From: CAYZMH01 sp964479445
Lineage (GTDB): Bacteria; Bacteroidota; Bacteroidia; Bacteroidales; GCA-2748055
NCBI GenBank assembly: GCA_964479445.1
Contig: CAYZMH010000052.1
Coordinates: 1 to 25,735, forward strand
Length of the DNA stretch: 25,735 bases
Direction of reading: 5' to 3'
Shown: in pieces, positions 1 to 8,406 of the stretch
How positions within the stretch are numbered: position 1 is the stretch's first letter
Layout: the number at the start of each line of letters is the position of its first letter
Notes under the pieces: model-generated
What the model saw: only the letters and a program-made list of their open reading frames with translations
Database searches by the model: none
Told to the model about the DNA's origin: nothing
Program-made: the position numbers and the translations under genes

Positions 1-2
1 CT

Positions 3-1670
3 AAACTCAAAATGGTCAATGAGGAGAGTAAGTTTCTGGCGGTGGAGGATCACCTGGATGCCTATCATGAAGCGATCAAACTGGCGCTGAATGTTTACAG
101 GGAGACCGGGGAGGAGGAGTACCTGGAGAAAGCGTTCCGGTACGCAGAAAGCAGTAAATCCTTTGCATTGCTGTCGGAGATCAATAAAACCGAGGTGATG
201 GAGTTTGCCGGATTACCCCGTGAAGTTAAAAATAAAGAGGAGAGGCTCTCCCGGGAAATCTCCGCATATGAAGAGTTGTTGCTCAATGAAGAGATGATGG
301 AGCATCCCGATACCATGAAGTTGAAGAACTTCAAGGATAAACTATTCAGCCTCAGGGATGATTATAACAACCTGCTTTACGAGATCGAAAACAACTATCC
401 CAACTATTATGAATTGAAATACAATCCCCACTTTATAACCATCGGGGAGATTCAGAAGAAGATCGGGCATGAAGAGGCCGTGGTGGAATATGTGCTGAGT
501 GATTCCCTGCTGACCATGTTTATCATCGAAAAAGACCAGGTAGATATTATTCACCAGCCGGTTGATTCTTCCTTTTCCCGGGAGTGCATCGAATATTATA
601 CGATGATCCATAAGCAGGACTTCAGCAAGGAGGTACACAACACCTACCGCCGATACGTGGAGCTGGGAAGGAAATTTCATGAAACACTGGTACAACCGGT
701 CCTGGAAACCATCGATCAGCGCACCATCACGTTCGTGCCCGACGGGGCGATCATGTACCTTCCGTTCGAGTCGTTCCTGACCGAAAACTGCGATTCGGAA
801 TACATCAATTACATGGATCTGCCCTACCTGATCCATGACCTGTCAATCGGGTATACCTACTCCTCCACCCTTATGTTCAACAGGCGTGCATCCGATCAAT
901 CCCCGAAAGAGGAGGTTCTGGCCTTCGCCCCCACCTATGATAACCTTCTCAATGATGTGGATCCGCTGGTGTGGAACCGGCAGGCCAATCCCGATTTTCT
1001 TATCCCGCTGAAAGGAGTCAAAGAGGAGGTGAACCGGATCTCCCAGCTGGTACCCTCCAACGTCTATATGGGTCATGAAGCCACCGAGAACAATTTTAAA
1101 AAGCAGGCTTCCAACTATTCCATCATCCACCTGGCGATGCATACCATCATGAACGATGAGAATCCCATGTATTCCCGGCTTGCCTTTACCCGTACCGAAA
1201 ACGACTCGGCAGAGGATAACGACCTGTTTACCTATGAGATCTACAACATGAAACTCAATGCCAGGATGGTCGTACTCAGCTCCTGCAGCAGTGGTTACGG
1301 GAAAATGCTTAAAGGGGAAGGAATGATGAGCCTCGCCCGGGGATTCTTTTATGCCGGGTGCCCCAGCATTATCATGACCCTCTGGCAGGTCTCCGACCGG
1401 TCCAGCGCAGAACTCATGGGTTATTTCTACAAGTACCTGAAACGCGGAAGAAGCAAGCATGAAGCGCTCCGGCTGGCCAAGATCGACTATATTAAAAAGT
1501 CGGACGGACTCAAATCCAATCCGTATTTCTGGTCGGGATTCGTTTGCGTGGGCGATAACAGTCCGGTCTACACCCGCTCCGGCCTGGTCTACTGGGTCAT
1601 CATCGTTGTGCTCTTTACCGGACTTATTGTCTTTACCCAGGTGAGAAGCTACCGGCGCCGGAAAAGGTAA
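3..1670 (+). CDS. TPR-CHAT domain protein, C-terminal part (truncated by left edge)
   Basis: The reading frame is open to the left edge (codons begin at base 3), so the gene starts outside the window and the ATG at 12 is probably internal. The first ~70 visible residues (…YLEKAFRYAESSKS…) resemble the end of the tetratricopeptide-like helical array usual in these proteins. The CHAT domain (caspase-like clan CD fold) fills about residues 230-520, numbered from the ATG at 12. It carries the HxxxH motif (H373/H377) and the SSC motif with C425, followed by the typical GEG…AGCPSIIMTLWQVSD block. Both candidate catalytic residues are present, so it could be an active cysteine protease. A hydrophobic helix near residues 525-545 is followed by RSYRRRKR, suggesting a C-terminal membrane anchor with a cytoplasmic basic tail. 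Substrate is unknown. It converges on a sigma-factor gene 16 nt away. Confidence 0.88.
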   Translation, partial: KLKMVNEESKFLAVEDHLDAYHEAIKLALNVYRETGEEEYLEKAFRYAESSKSFALLSEINKTEVMEFAGLPREVKNKEERLSREISAYEELLLNEEMMEHPDTMKLKNFKDKLFSLRDDYNNLLYEIENNYPNYYELKYNPHFITIGEIQKKIGHEEAVVEYVLSDSLLTMFIIEKDQVDIIHQPVDSSFSRECIEYYTMIHKQDFSKEVHNTYRRYVELGRKFHETLVQPVLETIDQRTITFVPDGAIMYLPFESFLTENCDSEYINYMDLPYLIHDLSIGYTYSSTLMFNRRASDQSPKEEVLAFAPTYDNLLNDVDPLVWNRQANPDFLIPLKGVKEEVNRISQLVPSNVYMGHEATENNFKKQASNYSIIHLAMHTIMNDENPMYSRLAFTRTENDSAEDNDLFTYEIYNMKLNARMVVLSSCSSGYGKMLKGEGMMSLARGFFYAGCPSIIMTLWQVSDRSSAELMGYFYKYLKRGRSKHEALRLAKIDYIKKSDGLKSNPYFWSGFVCVGDNSPVYTRSGLVYWVIIVVLFTGLIVFTQVRSYRRRKR

Positions 1671-1686
1671 TACGCCTCCCCTATCA

Positions 1687-2265
1687 CTACTCATCAAACA
1701 TGGCGCGGTATTCCGGATCCTCCTTGATACGGTTTACCAGGAACTCCTTGCAGAAGTGACGTCGTTTCCTGACATAATTTTCGCTTCGAAAACCCAGTTT
1801 ACCGGCAATCTCTTTCGCCGTGATATCTTTGGCCGTCAGGGAAAGTATCTTCTGGCAATCTTCAGGGATCTCTTTCAGATTCCGCTGGTAGATGGCATAG
1901 CGCAGATCCTTGTCGTTAACCGGCTTGGGCTCTTCAAACTCAATGGATTCATCAATGTCCTGCTTGAGTTCAACCACGTCCATCTTACGGATGGTTCGCA
2001 ACCTCTTTAGCCAGATCAGCCGTGATATGGAGTAGATATAGGTGGTGAATGCACTGGTGAGCTGGAAATTGGCATCGTCCCTCAATTGCTTGAAGACCAC
2101 GATCAATGCCTCCTGGAAAACATCTTCGGCATCATCTTCATTTCCGCTGTTGTTCTCAATTAACCTGGATACCGGCTGAAAGCACTCATTGTAAATGTAT
2201 TGCAGCACCTGGTTGTCCCGCTGACGGAGTCCTGTCAATATTTGTTCGTCTGATAAACGCTTCAT
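1687..2265 (-). CDS. ECF-type RNA polymerase sigma factor (sigma-70 family)
   Basis: A 192-residue protein with sigma region 2 (…DDAEDVFQEALIVVFKQL… then …FTTYIYSISRLIWLKRLR…) and a region 4 helix-turn-helix (…ITAKEIAGKLGF…YVRKRR…). It should direct RNA polymerase to a specific promoter set. The frame is open further upstream to an ATG at 2337, but I chose the ATG at 2263-2265: the protein then begins MKRLSDEQIL, usual for the family, and a good Bacteroidota promoter (TTG-N18-TATATTTG, 2337-2309) lies inside the extension, so the upstream ATG would not be transcribed from it. No anti-sigma gene is adjacent, so its control is unclear. The nearest gene is the convergent CHAT gene, and the MscS gene is divergent. 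Confidence 0.88.
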   Translation of the reverse strand: MKRLSDEQILTGLRQRDNQVLQYIYNECFQPVSRLIENNSGNEDDAEDVFQEALIVVFKQLRDDANFQLTSAFTTYIYSISRLIWLKRLRTIRKMDVVELKQDIDESIEFEEPKPVNDKDLRYAIYQRNLKEIPEDCQKILSLTAKDITAKEIAGKLGFRSENYVRKRRHFCKEFLVNRIKEDPEYRAMFDE

Positions 2266-2308
2266 CCGTATGGGTTGAGAGGGAACAGCTTTTCTTTCTG
2301 TTACCAGA

Positions 2309-2337
2309 CAAATATAATTAATCTGGCTAACCGGCAA
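2309..2337 (-). promoter_or_regulatory. Promoter for the sigma-factor gene
   Basis: On the minus strand, TATATTTG (2316-2309) matches the Bacteroidota -7 consensus TAnnTTTG at every fixed position. A TTG (2337-2335) lies 18 nt upstream as a -33 element. Transcription would begin near 2302, giving a leader of about 37 nt before the ATG at 2265. This supports the shorter start for the sigma factor. Confidence 0.6.
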
Positions 2338-2424
2338 GTTGAAAAACAGGAATTAATAGCCTTTTCACCGGTATACCCCACACTAAAATCACTATCTGCA
2401 CCCTGAATACCCGGGTAAATTTCA

Positions 2425-2432
2425 TACTTTTG
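2425..2432 (+). promoter_or_regulatory. -7 promoter element for the MscS gene
   Basis: TACTTTTG matches TAnnTTTG exactly and lies 28 nt before the ATG at 2461. No clear TTTG -33 element is visible at the expected distance. It gives a leader of about 20 nt. Confidence 0.5.
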
Positions 2433-2460
2433 ATCAGCGTAACCCGAAAAACATATCCCT

Positions 2461-3723
2461 ATGATCGAAAAACTGCTGGAACAGTATAGATCCATGCTGG
2501 AGGGGATCGGACTCAGTAACCAGGTGGCTATGATCATCGAAAATGTGACAGTCCTGGTAATTATTATCCTGCTGGCATTCCTTGCCGATCGTATTACCAA
2601 AAGGGTCCTCATCGGGGTAATCCGCCAGGTGGTGAAGCGTACAAAAACCACCTTCGATGATATCCTGCTCCAGCGGAAAGTATTCAACCGCCTTGCCCAT
2701 ATTGCCCCCGCCCTGGTGATCAATGCAACGGTGGTATTCCTGTTCGATGCACCCGACCTGGTGGCGGTCATCAAGAAACTTACCGGTGTCTATATGATCC
2801 TGGTCACCGCCCTGGTGATCGACTCACTGATCAGCGCCCTGCACGACATCTATAACCAGTTGCCGGTATCCAGGGGACGCAACATCAAAGGATACATGCA
2901 GGTGGTCAAGATCATTATCTATATCTTCGCCATCCTGCTGGTGATCGATGTGTTTTCGGAAAAATCGCTGGTCGGACTCTTTACGGGGCTGGGTGCCTTT
3001 GCGGCAGTGATCATGCTGGTATTTAAAGATTCCATCCTGGGTCTGACCGCCAGTATCCAGCTTTCTGCCAATGATATGGTTAAAGTGGGAGACTGGATCT
3101 CCATGCCCCAGTTTAACGCCGACGGGGATGTGATCGATATCAGTCTGACCACTGTCAAAGTACGGAACTGGGACAAAACCATCGCCACCATTCCCACCTA
3201 TGCCCTGGTTTCCGATTCCTTCAATAACTGGCGTGGCATGCAACTTTCGGGTGGACGGCGCATCATGCGTTCGGTCAATATCGACATGCGCAGTATCCGG
3301 TTTATGGACCAGGAGATCCGGGATCAGCTGAGCAGCATAGCCATCCTGAGACCTTACCTTAAGGAGAAAGAGAAAGAAATTGAGGCATACAACAGGAGCA
3401 TCGGGGCCGATGACACCAACCCGGTCAACGGCCGCCGAATGACCAACCTGGGTACCTTCAGGAAATACCTGGAACTTTACCTGCGAAACCATCCCAAGGT
3501 GAACCAGGAACTGACCTTCATTATCAGGCACCTGCAACCCACCGATAAAGGGCTGCCCATCGAGATCTATGTCTTCAGTAAAGACCAGGAATGGGAAAAA
3601 TACGAGGCCGTGCAGGCCGACATATTCGACCATGTTCTTGCGGTAATCCCCTATTTCGACCTGCGTATATTCCAGAATCCTTCAGGGGAAGACTGGCGAA
3701 TGCTGGCAGAAAGGATACATTGA
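2461..3723 (+). CDS. MscS-family mechanosensitive channel, YbdG-like
   Basis: A 420-residue inner-membrane protein close in length to E. coli YbdG (about 415). Five hydrophobic segments lie near residues 22-45, 75-97, 104-125, 143-163 and 170-192. The last is the Gly/Ala-rich pore-helix region (GLGAFAAVIMLVFKDSILG). A soluble beta domain follows (…DMVKVGDWISMP… then …VKVRNWDKTIATIPTYALVSDSFNNWRGM…), as in MscS proteins. The family opens under membrane tension to release solutes after hypo-osmotic shock; YbdG-type channels have small conductance. The start is set by the TACTTTTG promoter 28 nt upstream. It is divergent from the sigma factor and followed by a 232-nt gap before the Lrp gene, so it is probably monocistronic. 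Confidence 0.92.
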   Translation: MIEKLLEQYRSMLEGIGLSNQVAMIIENVTVLVIIILLAFLADRITKRVLIGVIRQVVKRTKTTFDDILLQRKVFNRLAHIAPALVINATVVFLFDAPDLVAVIKKLTGVYMILVTALVIDSLISALHDIYNQLPVSRGRNIKGYMQVVKIIIYIFAILLVIDVFSEKSLVGLFTGLGAFAAVIMLVFKDSILGLTASIQLSANDMVKVGDWISMPQFNADGDVIDISLTTVKVRNWDKTIATIPTYALVSDSFNNWRGMQLSGGRRIMRSVNIDMRSIRFMDQEIRDQLSSIAILRPYLKEKEKEIEAYNRSIGADDTNPVNGRRMTNLGTFRKYLELYLRNHPKVNQELTFIIRHLQPTDKGLPIEIYVFSKDQEWEKYEAVQADIFDHVLAVIPYFDLRIFQNPSGEDWRMLAERIH

Positions 3724-3955
3724 TTCGTTGCCTGTGCGCCTGGTATATTGTATAACATGCCGTTCCGTCTTTGAGAGATAAAACCATCGTGCTACCTTGG
3801 GAGATGAATTTTAAAGTAATACCAGGATCTGTATTTAACTTATAATTGCTAATGAATGCTTTTTCATGAAATTCAATTACCAGGAAAATTATCTCCCCAG
3901 GTTATTTTTCGTATTTTCAGGTCCGGGATTGAAACCCTCATAAAACAAACACCGC
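3724..3955. other. Intergenic region upstream of the Lrp-family gene
   Basis: A 232-nt AT-richer gap with no gene seen. It contains a 10-bp palindrome TTTCATGAAA (3862-3871) flanked by AATTG (3844-3848) and CAATT (3874-3878). Lrp-family regulators often bind AT-rich imperfect palindromes near their own promoter, so this may be an autoregulatory site, although the repeats do not share one centre. No exact TAnnTTTG was found; TATTTTTC (3903-3910) is the nearest. Confidence 0.3.
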
Positions 3956-4420
3956 ATGGAAGACAGTAACCATATTGACAGCCTGGATCGAAAGATCCTC
4001 TCCCTGATCACAAAAAATGCACGCATCCCTTACCTGGAAGTCGCCAGGGAATGCAATGTTTCAGGAGCCGCCATTCACCAGCGAATACAGCGCCTGACAA
4101 AATTGGGGATCATCACGGGATCCGAATTCGTGATCGATCCCAAGAAAATCGGGTTCCTCACCTGTGCCTACGTGGGAATATTCCTCGACAACGCAGGCTT
4201 ATACCCCGAAGTGGTCACCAAGCTGAAGGAGATCCCGGAGATCACCCAGTGCCACTATATTACCGGTAATTATTCCATCTTTATTAAGGTCTATACCCGG
4301 GATAACGAAGACCTCAAGCATGTTCTCGTGGACAAAGTGCAGGCAATTCCCGGGGTGGAGCGTACCGAAACATTCATCTCCCTGGAGGAGACCTTCAACC
4401 GGCAATTACCCCTCGAGTGA
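3956..4420 (+). CDS. Lrp/AsnC-family transcriptional regulator
   Basis: A 154-residue protein of typical Lrp length. Residues 8-55 form the N-terminal winged helix-turn-helix (LDRKILSLITKNARIPYLEVARECNVSGAAIHQRIQRL in outline), and residues 65-145 form the C-terminal effector-binding RAM domain (ferredoxin-like fold, with ITGNYSIFIKVYTRD and the GVERTETFISLEE strand). The family senses amino acids or other small molecules and controls amino-acid metabolism or transport. The target is not evident here; the AgcS symporter is about 7 kb away and unlinked. The last 15 bases overlap the end of rlmB on the opposite strand. Confidence 0.93.
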   Translation: MEDSNHIDSLDRKILSLITKNARIPYLEVARECNVSGAAIHQRIQRLTKLGIITGSEFVIDPKKIGFLTCAYVGIFLDNAGLYPEVVTKLKEIPEITQCHYITGNYSIFIKVYTRDNEDLKHVLVDKVQAIPGVERTETFISLEETFNRQLPLE

Positions 4421-5164
4421 GCGGGTACGCTGCCGCACCGCCTCGTAAAGCATAATCCCTGCCGCTACACTCACATTCAGCGAAGCAATAGATCCCTGCA
4501 GGGGAATCCGTACCCTCTGATCGGCCAGCTCAAGTAAAGAGGTTGAAATACCCCGGTCTTCTGCTCCCATGATAAAGGCAACCGGAACGGAAAGTGTGGT
4601 ATCATACAGGGAAGACTCTGTTTTTTCGGAAGCCGCTATAATGCTCAGTCCGGCCTCTTTCAAATAAGCCACCACCCCCGTGAGATCCTCATGCCGGCAC
4701 ACCGGGACCCGGTGAAGGGCACCGGCCGAGGTCTTTACCGCTTCAGAGGTGATGCGCGCTCCTCCCCTCTCGGGGATTACAATGGCATGCGCCCCGGAGC
4801 ACTCGGCCGTCCGGGCAATGGCCCCGAAGTTTCGTACATCGGTCACCTGGTCGAGCACCACCACCATGGGATCTTCCCCTTTTTCATAGATACCCGGAAC
4901 GACCTGTTCGATAGAACTGTAAGAGATCAGCGCCAGGTAGGCGATCACCCCCTGGTGATTTTTGCGGGTGATACGGTTCAGCTTCTCGGGGGGAACCTGC
5001 TGGTAAGGAATCCGGGCATCGCGCAACCGCCGCCTGAGATCCCTTAACAGTCCGCTGTTGCCGGATGCTCTTTTTAAATAGACCTTCTCCAGCTCACGGC
5101 CCGCCTCAATGGCTTCCAGCACCGCACGCACACCGAAGATCATCTGGTCTTTTTCCTGTTTCAT
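4406..5164 (-). CDS. rlmB: 23S rRNA (guanosine-2'-O)-methyltransferase RlmB
   Basis: A 252-residue SpoU/SPOUT-family enzyme that methylates the ribose of a peptidyl-transferase-loop guanosine (G2251 in E. coli) using S-adenosylmethionine. The N-terminal substrate-binding domain (about residues 8-80) separates it from the shorter TrmH. The three SPOUT motifs are present: DQVTDVRNFGAIARTAE (105-121, with N112 and R118), IMGAEDRGIS (198-207) and IPLQGSIASLNVSVAAG (220-236), which form the trefoil knot. It is the last gene of a four-gene unit. Its ATG overlaps the stop of the upstream GWxTD gene by one base (TGATG), which implies translational coupling. Confidence 0.93.
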   Translation of the reverse strand: MKQEKDQMIFGVRAVLEAIEAGRELEKVYLKRASGNSGLLRDLRRRLRDARIPYQQVPPEKLNRITRKNHQGVIAYLALISYSSIEQVVPGIYEKGEDPMVVVLDQVTDVRNFGAIARTAECSGAHAIVIPERGGARITSEAVKTSAGALHRVPVCRHEDLTGVVAYLKEAGLSIIAASEKTESSLYDTTLSVPVAFIMGAEDRGISTSLLELADQRVRIPLQGSIASLNVSVAAGIMLYEAVRQRTRSLEG

Positions 5165-6450
5165 CAGTTACTCAATGAGAATACTTTCCCTTTCCGCCAT
5201 GAACTGACCGCTTCATTCCAATAGCTGAGGGCTTCCTGGTTTTTCTTCCATATAAAATCATCCGTAGTGTAAACACTGGGTGACCGTTCAAACAGAAATT
5301 CGATCACTTTACCCCGGCGCCTGGATACATAGTACCACCTCTCCTCTGTTCCGGTGGTTCGCATACGGTCGGGCGGACCAAAAAGGATGAACACCATTCC
5401 CCGGTCGGTCTTCCATCCCTCTTTATCGGCCGTAAAAAATATATTGGAGTAACGAACGCGGTTGTAGTAGATCCGGATCAGCTCCTTGGAACGTGCCATG
5501 CTGCTGCCCCGGTTGAGCCAGAAGTCATCCACTGCTACCTTGGTATTTTCTGCCCTCCTCAGATCCCTGTATTCGGAAAGCGTGGCCAGGTAAAAGACCG
5601 GCTCCAACAGATCCTTCTCGGTCTTAATATCCGGGAAGGTAGGACCGAAATTGAACATGGTCATCCCTTCGCGCCGATCGGGATCAACCCTGAAATGATA
5701 CCGGCCCTCCCGGGGCAACCTGAATGTGATCGTATCGGCGAAGGGAAGAATGAGTGTGGTATCCGGATCAATTTTTTCGGTATACCCGAACGAGCCCGTA
5801 AGCGGAGCACGCGGGAGTTCGCTCTCCATATCGAAATAATCCACGTATACCGTGTCATATCCCGGAAGACGATAATCCAGGTAGAAAGCCTCGTTGGGAT
5901 AGAAATAATTCATGAACTTCGGTAATCCTGTGGTTGCAGATAGTATTTTGAAATTCTGGCCTGTGAAAAGATTCTTTTTATTGACAAACACATGTTCCAA
6001 TCCGATCGAGCCCCGTTGCATGTCCCTGATACGGATCTCCATGAGATAGGAGACGCCCTCTGGTAGTTCAAGCGAAAAAGAGTTCAGCCACGCCGACCGG
6101 CTCTGAACATCGCGGTCGAGCTTAAAAGTGATTGCTGAAGAATCCACCCTGGTGCGAGGCTCCTGGTCTTCTCCGAGCCTGTAAATAATATAACTCAATC
6201 TTACCACTGCCCTGTATTCAGCATCTTCATTAGCCTGGTTGAACAAAATCTCATTGGGGTAAAGCCGGAAATAGAGCCTTGACTGATCCGGTGATTCATG
6301 AAAAACACGGTACTCGGCGCTGAGGGAAAATTCACTGGGATTATATAGCGATGCCAGGACGGAAGTCTCCTGCTGGGTCTCCCTGGTGGTCCCGCACCCC
6401 GCAATAATTAGCAGGACAATCCATATCCATGTGTACCGCGCTCTGATCAT
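5164..6450 (-). CDS. GWxTD-domain lipoprotein
   Basis: A 428-residue protein with an N-terminal signal ending in a lipobox (IAGC, C19), so probably lipid-anchored in the envelope. The middle is beta-rich with no family I recognise. The C-terminal ~120 residues form the GWxTD domain, named for the motif seen here as GWKTD (345-349), followed by RGMVFILFGPPD and a WYY segment. The domain is common in Bacteroidota and related phyla; its biochemical role is unknown. The gene starts 15 nt after the ABC-F stop and ends overlapping rlmB by 1 nt, so it is co-transcribed with two ribosome-related genes. Confidence 0.88.
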   Translation of the reverse strand: MIRARYTWIWIVLLIIAGCGTTRETQQETSVLASLYNPSEFSLSAEYRVFHESPDQSRLYFRLYPNEILFNQANEDAEYRAVVRLSYIIYRLGEDQEPRTRVDSSAITFKLDRDVQSRSAWLNSFSLELPEGVSYLMEIRIRDMQRGSIGLEHVFVNKKNLFTGQNFKILSATTGLPKFMNYFYPNEAFYLDYRLPGYDTVYVDYFDMESELPRAPLTGSFGYTEKIDPDTTLILPFADTITFRLPREGRYHFRVDPDRREGMTMFNFGPTFPDIKTEKDLLEPVFYLATLSEYRDLRRAENTKVAVDDFWLNRGSSMARSKELIRIYYNRVRYSNIFFTADKEGWKTDRGMVFILFGPPDRMRTTGTEERWYYVSRRRGKVIEFLFERSPSVYTTDDFIWKKNQEALSYWNEAVSSWRKGKVFSLSN

Positions 6451-6465
6451 GCCAATGAAAATTAG

Positions 6466-8406
6466 TTAAATTCTCTGTTCTTTCAAAGTTTCCAGATTTT
6501 CCGCAATCTCTTCCCACTCCTCCAGGTGCTTCTCCAGCTTGTGGTTATGATCCTCATACCTGCTGAACACAGCCGGATCATCAATCGATGCGGGATCGGT
6601 CATCTGGCGGTCAAGAGAAGCGATCTCCGACTCCAGTTTCTCAATCGCTTTCTCCACCGATTGAAGCCGGTTGGTCTGCTTTCGTATCTCCCTGTCCAGC
6701 TCTTTTCGCTCCAGGCGGACCTGTTTACCGGTGCTCTTCCTGCCCGGCGACTCTTTCTTTCCTCTCAGAGGGTCCTTCCGTTCTATCTCTTGAAGGGAAT
6801 CCAATTTCCTTCGTTGCAAAAAATCAAAGATTCCTCCCAGGTGCTCTTTTACCTTACGGTGCCCGAACTCATACACTTTGTCGGTTAACCCGTCCAGGAA
6901 TTCCCGGTCGTGGGAAACAACGATCAGCGTTCCGTTATACTCCAGCAGGGCATTCTTGAGGATATCCTTCGACCGCATATCAAGATGATTGGTGGGCTCA
7001 TCCAGTATCAACAAATTGAATGATTGTAACAACATACGTGCCATGGCCAGCCTGGAACGCTCACCACCCGATAACACTTTCACCTTTTTATCCACGTCTT
7101 CCCCCCTGAAGAGGAATGCCCCGAGAATATCGCGCATTTTGGTCCGGACATCCCCCACCGCGACACGATCAATCGTTTCAAAAACCGTCAGGTTCTCATT
7201 CATCAGTTCGTCCTGGTTCTGGGCGAAATATCCCAGCGAGACATTGTGTCCCATTTTCAGCTGTCCTTCATAATCAAGCTCACCCACCAGGATACGCGAC
7301 AGGGTGGTCTTCCCCTCCCCGTTCCGTCCCACAAAGGCAACCTTCTCCCCCCTTTCTATCACAAGGTCCACGTTCCTGAAAACGGTATGCCTGCCAAACG
7401 CCTTTTTTAGTCCGGCCGCTTCAACCACCAAATCACCGGAGCGCGGTGCCGGCGGGAACCTGAGGTTCATGGTGAGGTCATCCTCCTGCTCCACTTCAAT
7501 CCGGTCCAGTTTTTCCAGCTGCTTGATCCGCGATTGAACCTGTACGGCCTTGGTGGCTTTATAGCGGAATCTTTCGATAAACTTCTCAGTGTCCTGGATC
7601 ATCTTCTGCTGGTTTTCATACGCGGCCTGCTGATGGGCTATACGCTCCTTTTTCAGCTCGACATAACGGGAATATCCCACCCTGTAATCATAGATATTAC
7701 CCAGGGAAAGGTCGAGGGTCCGGTTTGTCACATTATCCAGGAAGAGCCGGTCGTGGGAGATTACTATCACGCCCCCTTTATAGGCAGAAAGATACGACTC
7801 CAGCCACTGGATCGAATCGATGTCCAGGTGATTGGTAGGCTCATCCAGCAGGATGAAATCAGGGTTCCTGAGCAGGATCTTGGCCAGCTCGATCCGCATC
7901 CGCCAGCCCCCACTGAACTCCGTCACCGGCCGTTGCATATCCTTACTCTCAAAGCCCAGTCCGACCAGGGTCTGTTCGATGCTGGCCTCCATGGCATTCC
8001 CGCCAAACATCTCATAGCGGTCATTGAGGTGCGTCACCTTCTCAATGATCTTCATGTAGTCTTCCGACTCATAATCGGTGCGTTCGGTCAAAAGGGCATT
8101 CAGTCGTTCGATCTCCTTCTCCATCTCCAGGACCGGCCGGAATGCCTGCCGCGTTTCGTCGATCAGACTTTTATTACCCCTGTGCTTCATCTGCTGGGGC
8201 AGATAGCCAATGGTGATATCCTCCGAACAGACCACCGCGCCTTCATCGGGTTGCTGACTTCCTTTGATCAGGTTAAGCAGGGTGGTTTTCCCGGCACCGT
8301 TCCTTCCAACCAACCCGATCCGGTCGCCGGCATTCACCTGGAAGGAAATGCCGTCGAAAAGAATAAATCCTCCGAAGCGTATGGTTACTTTATCTACTGA
8401 TATCAT
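6466..8406 (-). CDS. ABC-F family ATPase (translation factor type)
   Basis: A 646-residue soluble protein with two ABC domains and no membrane segment. Domain 1 has Walker A GRNGAGKT (34-41), signature FSGG (164-167) and Walker B LLDEP (186-190). Domain 2 has Walker A GRNGEGKT (360-367), LSGG (445-448) and LILDEP (466-471). The basic inter-domain linker (about 240-320) and a C-terminal coiled coil (about 560-646) match the Uup/YdiF-like group. ABC-F proteins bind the ribosomal E site and modulate translation; some protect against ribosome-targeting antibiotics, but nothing here shows that. Its ATG overlaps the stop of the DUF1643 gene by 4 nt (ATGA), and the GWxTD gene follows after 15 nt. 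Confidence 0.93.
   Translation of the reverse strand: MISVDKVTIRFGGFILFDGISFQVNAGDRIGLVGRNGAGKTTLLNLIKGSQQPDEGAVVCSEDITIGYLPQQMKHRGNKSLIDETRQAFRPVLEMEKEIERLNALLTERTDYESEDYMKIIEKVTHLNDRYEMFGGNAMEASIEQTLVGLGFESKDMQRPVTEFSGGWRMRIELAKILLRNPDFILLDEPTNHLDIDSIQWLESYLSAYKGGVIVISHDRLFLDNVTNRTLDLSLGNIYDYRVGYSRYVELKKERIAHQQAAYENQQKMIQDTEKFIERFRYKATKAVQVQSRIKQLEKLDRIEVEQEDDLTMNLRFPPAPRSGDLVVEAAGLKKAFGRHTVFRNVDLVIERGEKVAFVGRNGEGKTTLSRILVGELDYEGQLKMGHNVSLGYFAQNQDELMNENLTVFETIDRVAVGDVRTKMRDILGAFLFRGEDVDKKVKVLSGGERSRLAMARMLLQSFNLLILDEPTNHLDMRSKDILKNALLEYNGTLIVVSHDREFLDGLTDKVYEFGHRKVKEHLGGIFDFLQRRKLDSLQEIERKDPLRGKKESPGRKSTGKQVRLERKELDREIRKQTNRLQSVEKAIEKLESEIASLDRQMTDPASIDDPAVFSRYEDHNHKLEKHLEEWEEIAENLETLKEQRI

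Noticed and set aside
1..2265. A complete CHAT-based defence or cell-death system (for example with gasdermin or an RNA-guided effector).
   Set aside because: No gasdermin, Cas or effector gene is present in the visible flank, and the upstream side is outside the window.
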